Of a stretch of DNA of 64,000 nucleotides, positions 36,662 to 50,976 are shown in pieces. The stretch comes from Spatholobus suberectus (taxonomy: Eukaryota; Streptophyta; Magnoliopsida; Fabales; Fabaceae). The stretch is from NCBI GenBank assembly GCA_004329165.1, contig QUWT01000122.1, positions 60,464 to 124,463 of the forward strand, given 5' to 3'. The notes beneath the pieces were generated by a model. The model saw only the letters and a program-made list of their open reading frames with translations, had not been told where the DNA came from and did no database searches. Numbering within the stretch: position 1 is the first letter of the stretch; each line of letters opens with the position of its first letter. The translations under genes were made by a program, and so were the position numbers.

Positions 36662-39600
36662 TATATATTGAGCATTTAGTTTTATTTTAAATTTTTTTAA
36701 TTTTAATTTTAATTTTAAAAATTTTTTACCTTGAGAAATTAAAACTTTCTCAGAACAAGAAATTGTATTTAGACTTATACAAGTTAGAAATTCACAGAAT
36801 TAATTAGAAATTCTAACAGTTAGAAACACAAACACATGAGGATAGGTAAATGTTAAACAAATACAAAAACATGACAAAATGATATTCTAAACATGGAAAT
36901 ATGCTTAGAATATTATTTTATAATTATAGGAATTTTTTCTGTAATTTTTAGAGATTCCTCAATTTTGACTCAAAGTACTCACAAGTAACTTTGTGAGCTC
37001 AACTGTAGATACTTAGAGGGCTCCAAAAATTATGAAAAAAATTAGAGAAGCTATTTTATTGTGTCTAGAAAAGTTCTGTAAAGAAAAATTATAGATTTAT
37101 ACTCTCTAGGAATAAAACAAAAAATTAAGAGTTCAAGTGGCTTAAGTGACCCTATGAATAGAAACAAACAGACCTTTGCTCTACCATAACAGCTGATGTC
37201 TCTTATTGGAAAACCCTAGGTCAGTTGCTTTCTTTCCTAACCCTAACTATAACCATGGTGCTCTAATTTCCCAACCACAAGCTTCTTGGAAGGGGGAAGG
37301 AGGTCACAAAGAAGCAAAGCTTGATTTTTCCCTCTTCTTCTCAAGATTACAAGCTGCTTACAGGTAAGGAGGAGGAGGTTTTACTCTCTTATATGGTCAA
37401 ATTATGTGTGTGTTAGAGATTTTCCCTTAATCTCTTTGTATATGATTTTAATTCTCAAGGATCCAAGTGTTCTTGTGAGTTATTGCCAAGAATCTGTCTT
37501 TGCCATTAGCTGCTGTTATATATGTTGATTTATCACTTATATCCTTAATTATAATCACTTGATTGGTGTATTTTGGGCCCTAGACGTTGGTGGGGTGAAG
37601 CCCTAAATTGTATGCATGATATTGAAGCTTGGTTGTTTGATTTTGGCACTTGAAAAACCATTGTTCTGCCAAAAACGTGGTTGCTGTTCTTGGTCTGAAT
37701 TGGTGTGATAAATTAAGAAATTAACTTACTTTTGATCATGATTTTAAGTTATAAAAGGTGTTAGGTCATTATCAAACTTGAAGGGAGTGAAACTATGCAT
37801 ATATCAAGTGCTAGAAACTTGTAATCCATGAATTCTGCTATATAATTTGATGTTCTGATCTGCTGCATTTTAGGTCAGTAATTCCATGTTATTAGTGACC
37901 TGAAAGTCGCTTATTGAGTGTATTTTGATTTGTATATGATCCCTCTAAATTTGGAAAGCATTAGAGGCTATTTGAGCATGTTTTGCTACTTCAATTTGCC
38001 TAATAAACAGTAAAATTGAGCTACTGTCCAGCCCTTTTTCATCAGTGATTTTGGTACTGTTTTTATGTTTAAATTATGCTTAATGAGTTGATAATGGATG
38101 CCACACCATTAAAGAACATATAGGAAGAAGATTGGGTGAATTAGGACGCAAATTAAATCATAAAGAGCCTGTGTTTGTGTATGATGTATGTGCTGTCCTG
38201 TGATGATTATTGATGAAAAATCATATATTTAATATGCTACAAATCATGATTTAATGTTACAAGTAGTGTCATGTGATTCCTAGATCCAATTTAATTCAAA
38301 CCATGCATAAATGACATGTTGGAAGCATAAAATTGTGAAATTTACTGCATAATGTGCTCTGCTGTATGGCGGCAAACACTAGTGATAAATCCATGATTAA
38401 AGTGTGCTAATCATTGGAAATTAAGTGCCTTGTGATTAGTGTATGATACCCCTAAGGTTTGGTAAGCAAAGGAAGCTAAAATGACGTGTATTGGTGTATG
38501 AAAAAGTGAGTTATGCAGAAAAAAAGTGACTGCTGTTCTGATTAGATCTGTGATGGGAAATGATGAATTTCACATGTATGAGTTTATGATTTCATGTTAT
38601 AAATAGTGCCATATAATTTCTAGACTCTATGGGAACCTAACTATGCATAGCAACATGTTAGAAGCAAGGAAAGACAAACTATTCTGCATAGTTGTACTCT
38701 GCTGGTCTGACTTATTTTAAGACAGTAAAACCACATTTAAAGTGAGCTACATGTTGTGTGTTAAGTGTATTTTGATTAGTATATGATACATCTAAATTTT
38801 AGTAAGCATCGGAAGCCAATTGGACGTGTTTTGATACCTGAAATGTCACATGAACAGTAAAAACGAACTGCTGCCCTGCTGCTGTATAACTGTGATTTGG
38901 TTCATATTTTTATGTTTAAATGATGTTTGATGGATTATTATTGGATGCTACAGCATTGAGGAACATGTAGGAAAAAGAATGGAAGAATTTGAATGTGTTT
39001 AGAGACTTGAAAAGCATCCTTTTGTATCCAAATTGAGTGCTGCCCTATTTTTGTTTTTGACAGCAAAATTTATAATTAGGAAGGCGTTCTATAATGTTGG
39101 AAGGTATAAGAACTAAGTGGTTGGAAATAATTGAAATGAACGATTTAATGTTAGTAAATAGATTCGAGACAAGATTCATGGATAGGAGCAATTATGATCT
39201 TGGTAGCCTATATGTGTGCTAGTTGACCAATGAATGGCAAAGACGTGCGAATTTGCCTTGTTCTAATTACTTACTTGAATTAAAGTGTTGAAATAATATG
39301 TCACGAGATACGAAAATCTTGAGAATTACTGAGAGATTGGCCTTGGGTGCCTATGTAATGTAATATGATATGTGAATGGTAAGCTTGAGAGCTACCAAAA
39401 GATGTGGCCTTGGGAGCCTATGAGAAATGATTGAAATTGAGAATGAGGATGATGATTATTGTTTCCTGGCAGGTTGTGTCTTTATTTGTTATTGACCATA
39501 CCCATGTAGAGGTACGAGGGAAAGTACCAAAACAGAGAAAACTATGCCAGAATTTCATGAGAATTATAAGTCTTTGACTTGAGTTTCAATACTAAGTTGG

Positions 39601-40620
39601 AACATGCATCATGTGCATTGTATAAAGGAAGTGTGTATAAGGGGTTGACCATAGTATGGTACCTGAGGGATGTAGGCAGGACTCACGGAGTCTAAGGGGT
39701 GAGAGGATTTGGTTTGTGAAATCCTAAGAGCAAGGACCTGCAATCCTCAGCTAGGAAGCTCATATTATCCAGCCCAATAACATCGACAACTACTAGCGTC
39801 ATTGGGATTGGTGGAGAGTATTCCTTCAAAAGTGGTTAAAGACTCGTGTTTGTCTATAAAATGAAGTACCAGGAAGGAATATGTACTCCCAATCGTCACC
39901 CAAAAGAAATTTTAAGACCTCTGATCATGGGAATCAGCAGGCACTGGGCCCACATGCATGAGTCTGTCAAACTTAGATGGAAACTTTAGTTTACCTTGCA
40001 TTGCATAATCAAATAATCACTCACAGTGATTATTCTATTTGATTGAAACTATAAAGGTTCGTTGTTTGTGACCTTAAATATAAGAGTGATGTTACCTCAC
40101 TCCTTTCTTTTCTTTCTTATATGTATATTTTCGCGACTCGTCGGAGGACAGTTAGCTCAGATGGTAGGAATACCATCACAGACGAGGTTCACACTTTGAG
40201 GCTTTGAGGAAGATCATTATGATTACACTCTAAAGGCTTTAGCACTTGGGAATTGGGATAGTATAAGACTTAGCATGTAGACTAACTACTCTAATTCTAG
40301 GTTCTTCTATTTTGTTGTATTATAGGGAGGGGGTTAGATATTATTGATGTGGTGGTGTATATATAGTCAATTATCTAATTTTTATTTTGAGATCCTTTAA
40401 TTTATTATAGATTATTTGTATGATTTTATCACGTACCCTGGATTTTGATTATGACTATGATATATCTAAATGCACAATTCTGATCTAATGGATATAATTA
40501 GAGTTTCTGTTTTTATTAAGATCAATAATGTGTTAAAAAAAAACCCACGACATAATTACTAAATATAATAAGTAAATAAAATAGTCATAGAAATAAAATG
40601 TTGTGACAAAGGGTGTTACA
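36662..40620 (+). mobile_element. LTR-d, copy B
   Basis: This extends the copy A LTR further left. It includes an AT-rich upstream part, a leader ending in a consensus donor-like CAG|GTAAGG (37363/37364), a long tandem-repeat stretch, an acceptor-like TTTCCTGGCAG (ending 39472), a diverged conserved block (39480-40060) and the end AAAGGGTGTTACA at 40620. The true left end is not visible: E2 abuts it on the left and no TGTAACACC start is seen. Contains no coding frame I can support. Confidence 0.7.
37800..39470 (+). repeat. Degenerate tandem repeats inside LTR-d, copy B
   Basis: Several units of a few hundred bases are recognisable by shared motifs: 'tttgatttgtatatgat', 'cagtaaaa(a/t)(t/c)gagct', and 'tttatgtttaaat(t/g)atg...ttattggatgc'. 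The 38062 part is the partner of the array at 1-1416. Confidence 0.65.
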
Positions 40621-43600
40621 CTTATAATTGCTCTTGAATTCTTTTTAGACTTAAGTGAAAATGTCTTCTCCTTTTGCTTGCCTTTGTTCCTATGCAGAAA
40701 AGATATTAGGGGAGGGTGATGACTGATGTGGTTCATGGCCAGATCAGTGGGCTTAATGTAGGTTCACTGGTGAGATACGGAGTAGTAAAAGACAAAATGA
40801 GGTGAAGTTATATTGGTGGTTTGGTGAAGCAAACAAGGAGATGGATGTTTGTGAATGTGATGGAGTAGGGATGGTTTAGGTAGCAGCAAATGGCTCAATG
40901 GTATGGTATTACGGTGAGGGAATGGGGTTTGTGGGTTGTAGAATGGCTCTCCCACAATGATAATATTACTTATGGAAAAAGGTACAGACTACCAAGGTTT
41001 TAAATCACTATTGCTCACATTAAGGTCTTTGCAGTTACGGGTATTTTGTATCTTGCGATGTGGATTGCTGTTAGTGCAACGTGAATGCCTCACAACTTAG
41101 AACAAAATTATATTAAAATGTTTTGTATCATTATATAATCCATAATAACAAATAATTAAAAGTTCTTCATTATTATGAAATATCCAAAGTGAAAACTAAT
41201 TAAAAAGTATTAAAATAGGAATAATTTAGTAGCTACTAATATATTTAACAAATCCATATATGTTTTAGTGTCTCAAAAACATAAATAAATTAATAGCTAC
41301 TCATACAATTAAATAATGTTCATACACACATTATTTTTTTAAAGTCCTCAACATAAAACTACTATCACATAAAAAAAATTATGCAAATTCATTATTTTCG
41401 GTGATACATTGTAGACAAGGTGCATGGTCACAGCCTTCACTTTTTGACCATCATCTTACTCCCCCAAAACATAATTAAGCCTCAATTTTTATCATAAAAA
41501 ATAACTAATATATATAATTTATGCAAAAGCATTACCTCATTGCCCACCACATGGTAGAATGACATGATTAAACTAAATTAAAAAATAGAAATCGAAATTA
41601 AAATTAAAAACATTATATAAACAAAAATGTGATTAAACTAATTTAAAAAATTTTCGTTCTAAATAACTTTAATTTAATACAAAATTATATAAAAATGAAT
41701 TTATTAATATTAAAAGATATTCATTAGCATTGAAAGACATATTTTGCACTTAATCACTAATTGCAAACCATACATATCATTAGAGGTAAAATTAATGCAA
41801 AAAATAAATCAAAATAAATAATATAATTAATTGTATGGGTACATGAAAACTATCTCACTCCATCCTTCACAATTTTCTCATGTCTCCCTCCCTTCATCAT
41901 GAATCTAAAATTTCAATTTCTAATGACCCCACACAATTCCCAATTTTCCCCCCACTTCGCACACATTCCACTCTCACTCATCCTATTAATTTTAAATTTT
42001 AATTTTCAACTTTTATTATCATTCTCCCACAATCCCCAAATTTAATTCCACTTTTCCACTTCCCACTCACTATTTTTTTTTTATACCAACCTCCCACTCA
42101 CTAATAAACTCCCTTGTAGGGATGGAGAAAAAAATGGTAGCCATGGATACAAATTATATATAACCTATGATGCATAGATACAATATGTATCCAATAAGAT
42201 TATTCTAAAAATATATAGGATATGATAAGTGTAAGATACATATCTAGATATGTATAAAAATTCGCAAATTAATGAATATGTAATTGCAATTTTGCAAATC
42301 TAAACTAAAAACATACTTCTTGGACATTACTAAAAACAAAATTATAAATCACTATCATCATAAATTACTTCCTATTATTTACAAATAGGAATAGTATTAT
42401 CAATCTCATTTCTTTTTTGAAATCATCTACAAATTGGAGAATTTCAATTTTTAGTTCATGAATGAACAATTCTTCCATGTTTCTATGTTATACATGCTTA
42501 AATGTCTCATGCATTGGATTTTCATAATTTTTTTATAGGCTTGGATACAGATACTAATACGTAAGCAAATTAAAGTATTTTAGTGCTTCATAGTATATAA
42601 CAATGATGTGTGGGATGTACCCATCTGTAACAGCTTGTTAGTCTTGGGCTTATATTGTGTACCATTGGTCAAATGTATTGTGTGTCCATTTTTAAAAAAC
42701 TTGATCAAGAATGTAATCTAATGTCGAATAACCATTTCAAAAACTTTGTAGCATAGTAAAAGGTCTTGAAGTCAAATATAAAGTGATGATGCAACAATAG
42801 TTTACTTTTCTTTTCTTTTTATTTTTTCTCTTTCTAACTTATTTTGAATGGTGCCATTTCAAGCACATGCAAACAAAATATGTTGGTATAGATAATCTTC
42901 TGTGTTATCTTTTTTTTTTTTTACATTATTGATCATGAACCTATATTAAATGAATATAGGAACCAATGGCAAGTTGAATTTTGATATTAGATAAAGCTGA
43001 ATGATGCTTAATCAGATGGTCAATGTTGAATAGTTTATACATAGTTATATCCCTAGATGTAATGATTCATTTTTGAACAATTTTGTAATCATGTCATTAA
43101 CAACAATTCAGCTTGTGATTGTAATGTGAGTTTGGTGCACATTATTCATGCAATTTTTTTTTTCTAGTATCACTAAACTTATTATTAATTTTTGTATCTG
43201 TTTTCACTATTTCAAGTGCATAAATTTAAAACATATATGAAAAAATTAAAAAATAATTATATGGTTGAAAATAATAAGCAATTTTTAAAAAATTATTAAT
43301 AGATAATTATTCCATTAAAACCAGTTGAATGAAATAAATACCAAAACTGTAATAGTACAATTCGCTTCACTTTTTATTCACTTTTTTAAAATCATAAAAA
43401 TAATAATAATATATAATATTATGAAAATTCAGAAATAATAGTACAATTATGTATAAAAATAAAAATATACTTTGTTGTTATATTATAATTATAATTATTG
43501 TATTAATTACATGAAATAATGAAATATTTTTTAAATATAATGAAAATAATATATTATTTATTATTTTTTAATACATTGATATAAATTTTAAATGTTTTCA

Positions 43601-44575
43601 AAAAATGTTTATAAAATTTAAATTTTAACAGCTTAAATTTTTTGCTGAAATGTAATTTAATTTTTTAAACTCTTATGATATCAAATAAATTTTCTGAATC
43701 AAAACGTGAAAATAATTATCATAGTTTGTAAACTATCTTTTAATAATTTTATTGTTTTTAAATAATATAGCAAAAGTAGAAGAAGACATTCCACGAAATT
43801 TCGGAGGGAGAGAATCAAATATCATTGTCAAAATTCTCAATCTATATACTCTCTCCCTTTCAAGTTTTTCCATATCATCCTACTACAAACATGGATCCTT
43901 TCGAATTGGAAAAGTTGGAGTGTCTAGTTTAATCAATGTCAATCATTCAAATATTTTTTTAATCGTTTATAATTTAAATTTATCATAATATTAAAGTTAA
44001 AAGATGGCTGAGATTTCATCCAGTTAATTCAAAACAGAAGAGATTCCCCTCCTATTGGGCAACTCGCCCCACCTATCTTGTGTCTGAGCAAATCCAAACA
44101 TAACATTGCTGAAGTTATAGTTTGTCTCTATTTTCATACGAAAACTTCCTTCTTTTCTTCTCTCAAGGCTCTACTCTTGCTCCTATTCTAGTCTAAATCT
44201 CATGAGAATGTAATTATTCATTTGCGTGCTTCATATGTGTCCAACACCACTCATCATTGAATTGAACAAGATTTTAGGATCCATTGTGTGAGATAGTGGA
44301 AATAATTTATTAAAGGAATTTGTAGTCTTGATTGAAACAAAAATAGATAGATTGACTATACAACAAAAAATCAGACAATAAATGCAAATCTCTTAATTGA
44401 ATATCAAACTTAAGATAGCAATTAATAATAAAGTTATCAAAGAAAACTATAGCAATACATCAATAATTTAGATATAAAATAGAAATTAATATTAAGTATT
44501 ATGTTGAAAGTGACATAAAAAATACAAAAAAGATTAAGTAAAAATATCACAAAATACTTATTACCTAAAAATTTA
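40621..44575. other. Gene-free AT-rich interval, copy B
   Basis: The counterpart of 7132-10379. It contains the B member of the thrice-present segment (40726-42112) and a B-only stretch 42778-43515 of AT-rich DNA with no frame. The B-only stretch starts after 'ttgaagtca' and ends at 'aataatgaaatatttttt', where A resumes. Because A has unrelated filler there, a deletion in A is more likely than an insertion in B. Confidence 0.6.
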
Positions 44576-45140
44576 GGGGGATGTCTTGGATTGAGATTTT
44601 AAAGGATTTTAAAAAGTTTTGTGATAAAAAAGTGATGAGGTATTCAATCAAGACTTTTTACTAATATACATAAGTCTTGTAGTATTCCATAAGGACTATC
44701 CGAACGTTTTTAAGTGGGTAACAAAATCTAGTGGTATTTAATTGAGATTTTTTTATGACTTACAAAAAGTCTTCTCAGATTCAAAAATATACAAATTTTG
44801 ATGGATTATTATGTAAGGTGGATTTTATGTGACTTTTTGTAGAATGTTTGAATATCACACCAATCCTACAATCCCAACTAAATCCTTCAAAATTTTCTAC
44901 TCTCTCATTCTTTCTTTTTTCTACTATGGTTAGACTTTTCTTTTTCCCATCACACATAATTCCTTCTCTCTTCGTAGAAGGTGGTACGGATGTTGATACT
45001 ATACTTGGTCATCTCTTTCTTTTAATCCTACATGCCTTTTCTACAATTTGGTAAAAGACCTTTCTATTTGTCTTGGTCAACTTGTTTGAGCAAATTCATT
45101 GTGTACATCACCAAAAAGGCAGTGTAAAAAACGCATAAAA
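44576..45140 (+). repeat. Dispersed repeat Q, copy B
   Basis: It starts TTTA|GGGGGATGTCTTGGATTGAG and follows the copy A member (10380-10945) closely. See that entry for class. Confidence 0.6.
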
Positions 45141-45212
45141 AACTTCGTTCATCACCAATGTCAATCACACATTCGCACACTAATCCCAACATAAATTATA
45201 GGACTTCTTTTC

Positions 45213-48200
45213 TATAACATCCTCATTTTAGTATCATAATTAATTTCTCAACATATGTAAAATTGTTTCTGATAAACTGAGGAATTAAGAAACTAACAGT
45301 TAATCTCAATTCCTTTATATCAAGGCTGACATGTAAAAAGGACTAAATGACTAGAAATTTGTCATTTTTAAGCTTAGAAATATTTCATATATATTAAAAT
45401 ATAATTTGGAGAATTTTTGGGAAATTTTCTCAAATTTCTACAAAAAATGGCCGAACTACCCTTCATTGTCTACTTAAACTATAGCCAATATAGGTTCAAC
45501 ATATAGAAGAAAAATAAACATTTTTAGTTCATTTTTGGGTTACGCATTCCATTTTATAATTTCAATTTAATTTTTGGAATTTTTTGAGTTAAAATAAAAT
45601 TTCTATAAATTTTTAACTTAGAAATAACCAATAAATACTTTAAAATTTGAAATAGATCATATAAAATTAATTTTAAATTCTGGATATTGTTTTTAGTCAA
45701 TAATTAAAGTTCTCACAATGTCTCAATGAAAAGTTCATTCATTTGCTATAAAAGTCAAATTACTAAAGTTTAAGTTGCTTATATCGACTTCGGTCGATTT
45801 GTCTGTAAAGAAAACAAAATGCAGAGACTTGAGAGAGTAGAGATATGGCACATTTAGCCCTTGATCTATAGACCCACTCCCTTATTTTTTTCACGTGTGG
45901 TACAAGAAAGTAAAAAAAGTAAAAGAATCTTACAAGTTACTTTATGCTACTATTTTTGACTATGCTACCCATTCCTTCTTCTATAAAAAGGCTACTTAGG
46001 TCATTTTTTTTTCTTACCTCTTTCTCTCCTAGCTCTAGCTGAACCTCCCAGTTTCTCTCTAGAGTTCATTTTAGAAATTTTCAAGCCACCAAGGCCTCCA
46101 TTCTCCTCCTCCTTCAACATCCGTCAAAGACCACCACTGAGGAACTTCAAGTCTCCACTTTTCCTCCTCTTCTTCAAAACTTCACCTAAGGTATGGGGAG
46201 AGTGGGGCTGTTCTTATTTAATTGCTTTCAAGTAGATAGTTTTGGAGTGGATTTTTCCCCAAAACCCTTAGTTTTAATTTCTTTTATGTAGATGATTTTT
46301 GAATAGATTTTTCCCCCAAAATCCTTAGTTTTTTATTTTCACATTACTTCTTTTATTTTCTTTGTTGTTGTTGTTGCCTCTTACATATGTTGTTGTTCTT
46401 CTCTTATCTTGCTACCCTATTTTGTTTTATGGCTTTGGATGCTTGTTTAATGTTGTTATTAACATTTAAATGTTGGTTTGATTTGTCTAGCCCAAGATAA
46501 GAACCCAATAAGTTGAAGATCCAGCCCAAGTATGTCAAGGAAAATCAAAATTAAGTGTGAAGGCTTAGCACTCATCTCAAGGGCTAAGCAAGCAATGGCT
46601 AGAAAGGATATAAGTCAAAGGGCTAAATGTCAATTTAGAGGGCTTAGCCCCCATCTACCAGAAACCCCTTAAGTTATTGATTAAAGGACACCCAGTGCTC
46701 AAAATAGAGCACTCAGCGCACATTAATAAGAGCCCTTACTATTTAAAGTGACTTTTCAGGAGAATTAAGGGAGACTGATCATTTTTTACAGACTTTGTTG
46801 TGAAGTGAAGAGGAGCTAAGGGGTTGGAGTTCTATTCAAAAGGTTTTCACAATTAAGAACACAAGAAATTGCAATTGGGGATTATAAGATGATTATGACT
46901 GGCTAGTTCTTTAGTTGTTGGGGTGTAAGTTAGCTAGACTGATATCTCAATGTAAATGTTGTACTCTGTTTCTATTTGAATTCCAAAGTTTTATGTTAGT
47001 CTTTGATTTTTATGCTTAGTGCTTTTCTTTGGATTGATCAACCTTTGAATGATCTAAGAGTTTCATTGGTGATTAGGAAACACTAGTTAAATTCTGAACT
47101 AAAATCAAGTACCTAATGAGACATATTTTAGGAATGACATTTGCTTCATTGGAGAAAAATAGAACTCTTGTTCTTAATGAAATTTTTGCAATTGAACTAC
47201 CTAGGGGATTAGGGGTTGATTGTAGAAATTGGGCTTATGGTTTGAGGGATTGAATCATAAGTAATTGTATAGACTCTTCTTAACATTGAAACTGGGAATT
47301 TGAATAGATAATCTCTTTGAGCATGAGATAGATATATAGGCTAACTAAACCACCAACAGTTTTTTATATTTGCCAGAACTCTTTTTAATTTTATTGTCTT
47401 CTAAAATTTAAGTTTAAATTTGCATGCTTAGAGGTAGATTGACAATTCCATTTAATCGTCTAAATGGTGGTAAAACTAGGAATTGCTAGGCACTGAGTTA
47501 AGTCTCTAAGGGAATGATACTCTTATTCACCCTTGCTATTAATACGATTTGGTATACTTGCCAAGAGGTAAATAGTAAATAACAATGTTAGCCAAATGTC
47601 TTAAATGATAACAATAACATTAACTTTGTGTAACTATGGTTTTTCACCTTGGAAGAATTTTACTTTAGCAAACTGTACCAAGACAACAACATTCTGCACT
47701 TCTCCAACTGCCAGAAATGTATTAAGTTCATCAACATACTCCCCAAACAACGTACACTCAAGCCTAAACCTGTTACAGATGTCATAAGTTTAATGACAAT
47801 ACAAGGAAAATGAATATTTCAAATAGGAATATGATTTGATACATTCCTTACCCATCAGCTTCTATAGAAATGACATTAATCTTAGTCTTCTTGCCATTCC
47901 TATACAACTCTCTCTCAGTTCTAACACTCGTAAGCAATCCCATCACATTTGTTATAAACACTAAAAAATTAGTGTCAAATCCACCCCCAATAATCTAAGA
48001 GATTGGGACAATATCATACACATTTGCAGGCAATAAACCATTATCCAGCAAGGATACCTTAGTTGAAAACTGTGAGTTCAGCTTGTAACTGTGATAGCAT
48101 GTTTTATAGTTACCTTCATTTACAACAACTCCAAAATATTGAAAAGAGTATATAGAAACCTCAAGTATCTCCTTCTCAAACTTATAAATCTAAGTTCTCC

Positions 48201-50236
48201 TCACTAAAGCTTGGATTCTATCTCCCTAAAGATAAAAAATAAACATTCGTAAGTACTTTTTGACAAAAAAAGGCATACATCATTGACACTATTCAGAAAT
48301 CAAACAACCTTCTTGTCCATAAGCACCATTTCCATAGAGAATGGTAATTTTTGCTTTGAGATATCAAACACTAGCCACAATCAAACTACCCTTGCTACGA
48401 TAATCCAACTCTCCTTTTTAGGAGAAATCTCAGGAATTGAATCAAATTTAGTGGTCATCTTTACTAAATAAACTCGCACAGGCAACTTAATTTCAATGTC
48501 CACACCACAACCAATATGCATAATATATAGAGAGCAAACATAACCCTAAGTAAACATTTGTTCAAAAAAATTAAAAAATGAAAAATAAAATTAAGATTTA
48601 AGGTTTCAAAAATGAAAGTGACCTGTTATCCTTTGTGTGCAGAGTCTTCCTAGGTTATAGCTTAAGATGGAGAAGAAAATAAGGTCAACAAATTTTTTGC
48701 TGTAGTATGCATGCTCTTCATATAAGACATTAGGGTAATGGGAAACAAAGTCTCAGCTAGCAAGCTGCTCCATCCATAGATAACCACAAAAGCTTTCACC
48801 ATTGCGAAAAGAAATAGAGTTTATTTTTTTCGATATGAAAAGCACCTTTCCTCTGTAAAGCTTTCATTCTCTTGTGCATTTTTAATTTCAAAATCTACTG
48901 TAGAGTTCCTTTGTAAAGCTTATATTTTATCCTTTGTGAAGCTCCAGCCTAATTCCTTTTGCACCAATAAATAAGGTCCAACACACTCTGCTTCCCAACT
49001 CAGTATGTTTTTTCAAAAAGCCAAATTTTCCAGAATGGCTCACACGATGACACGTGGAAAAAGTTTCCCTTACAATGACCTCAAAATGTACATAATATAG
49101 ACTGTTATTTTGTTAAGATTTTAGTAATAATATTTTGATTAAGTCATTATTCTGCTAAAATTTGATTATCAAATTGTTATTCTTCTAAATTTTGATAAGT
49201 AGAGTGATGATTGCTAAATTATTATAATGTAATTTCTGCAATATAAGGCAAAAATGTTACTAGTACTCAAATTAAATGAGACTAGGGAAAACTCTTTTTG
49301 AGAAGTGAGAATTTGATAGATTAGTGAATAATATAAAGCAAGTGACATGAAATGACATCCTGCTAGGAAAGTTACAGTAGGGACTTACTTGCGAAGGTCT
49401 TGGGGGTAGGCATCGAGTCGTGAAGGTCCCAATGACTAGGGTAGCGCCCTCGAGCTAGGATATTCATCTAAGCAAGCTTGATAACCCTAACAATTGCTCA
49501 ACATTCTATAATTGTTATAAGAGTGTACATATATAAATAAACATCTTGACTATTATTTGTTTTGTATTAATGATGAGTACTGTACCATATCATGATGTTA
49601 AGAAAGTTATATATACTCCCAGTCACTTTCCAAGTTCTGTTGAGAACCATTACTCACCAATGGGGAGTATGGATCCATACCTAGTCAAAAGCAGTCTAGT
49701 ACAGTATAACTTATAATGAACCTGAGGTTTCCTCCTATTGTCAACTGTGTTTTATCTCTGTTTTATGATAGACTTCCTACCATACATGTAAAACTGAATT
49801 TAGAATAAAACATCTCACTCCATTATTCTTCTTTTATGTATGATTGATCGTGATTATTAAAGATGGCATTTAATACCCTGTGATGCTAAGTACAAGTTAG
49901 AGGATACTTCAATAGGTGAGGATCTGAAGACCTATATTATAGAATTTTTCCTTTTGTATGAGAAATAGGGTAAATTGACACTGTTTTGTATAGAATCTTT
50001 TTGATGTATTTTTGTTCTTTTCGTACTTTATGACTGTTATGTATAGACCAAATCACGATGTACAGTTTTGCGATGTATAGTTTTGTTCTTTACATCTTTT
50101 ACTCTCATTTCCAATTTTTGTAAATTTGAATTCTTTTATTCTAAAAGAGGGGAAAAATTTTTCCTGTATTTTCATTTACTTAAACTTAATAACTAAACTA
50201 ATATGAATTATATTTCAAAAAAGAATGCGTATTACA
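45213..50236 (+). mobile_element. E3, copy B: LTR (LTR-b family)
   Basis: Starts TATAACATCC (first G changed to A) and ends GCGTATTACA at 50236. TATA box TATAAAAAGG at about 45982. The donor-like AAG|GTATGGGG is intact here (46190/46191), while copy A has lost it. The conserved block is at about 49370-49760, with the hairpin TACTCCC (49614-49620) and GGGAGTA (49663-49669). Middle as in copy A, including the RPA1-like pseudogene. No target duplication recognised. Confidence 0.75.
47605..48510 (-). pseudogene. RPA1-like gene fragment, copy B
   Basis: The same broken OB-fold gene as at 13430-14420, on the minus strand inside E3. The last exon-like piece ends in 'VQFAKVK' (about 47660-47640). 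A 77-bp deletion near 47960 removes most of an intron-like gap between the second and third pieces. Stops and the missing DNA-binding and zinc-finger parts are shared with copy A, so it was already dead before the duplication. Confidence 0.75.
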
Positions 50237-50976
50237 AATTTAAAAACTTCAATTCTTTGTACTTCGTTCCTTCCTTTTTTGTTTTTACATGCTTTGAGTC
50301 ATTGGAACCTATTCTAAAAGAAAAATAAATTTAAAAACAATACAAATTGAAAAATTGAAGAACCCATTGGATCTCAGACCCATTGAAGGAATAGTGTCCA
50401 AGTCCAAAGTCCAAATATACAAATCCAAAACTAATAATACACACAAAAAAGGATAAATAAATCTTATTCAAATAAAGAAAAAATTAAAAAAAAGAAAAAG
50501 AAAGAGAAAATAAAAATATAAAAAAATATAAAAAATATGTTGCTGCTCTTGCTCTACTTTTTGCTATGGTGCCCCTTGCTCTAACCACCTAAGTTAGTTG
50601 CTTGTAGTTGCTAGCTCAGTCCATCACTCCTACAATAATGAGATCAAGTTTGAATAAAAGATTTGAATTAACCCTCTAGAAAGAGGAGAAGGGGAATTGG
50701 GTTAAAAAAGATTGGTAAGTAGATTCCAAAAAAAGGGTGTGAGTTAGAAAATTGTGAGTAAGAAGAGGTTGAATAAAAATTGTAAGCACATTCTGAAAAA
50801 TGGTTACTGGAATAGAAATGAAAATTTAGGAATAGAAAAAGATGAAGGCTAGGGTGGACCACCTTGATAGGTGGTCCACGGTGGAGAATAGTTTTTAGCC
50901 ATTATATTACTCTCTTTTTCATAGGATTTATCTTACATTTTTCACACCAGAGTGTCCCTCCCCCAACTTTTTCCGT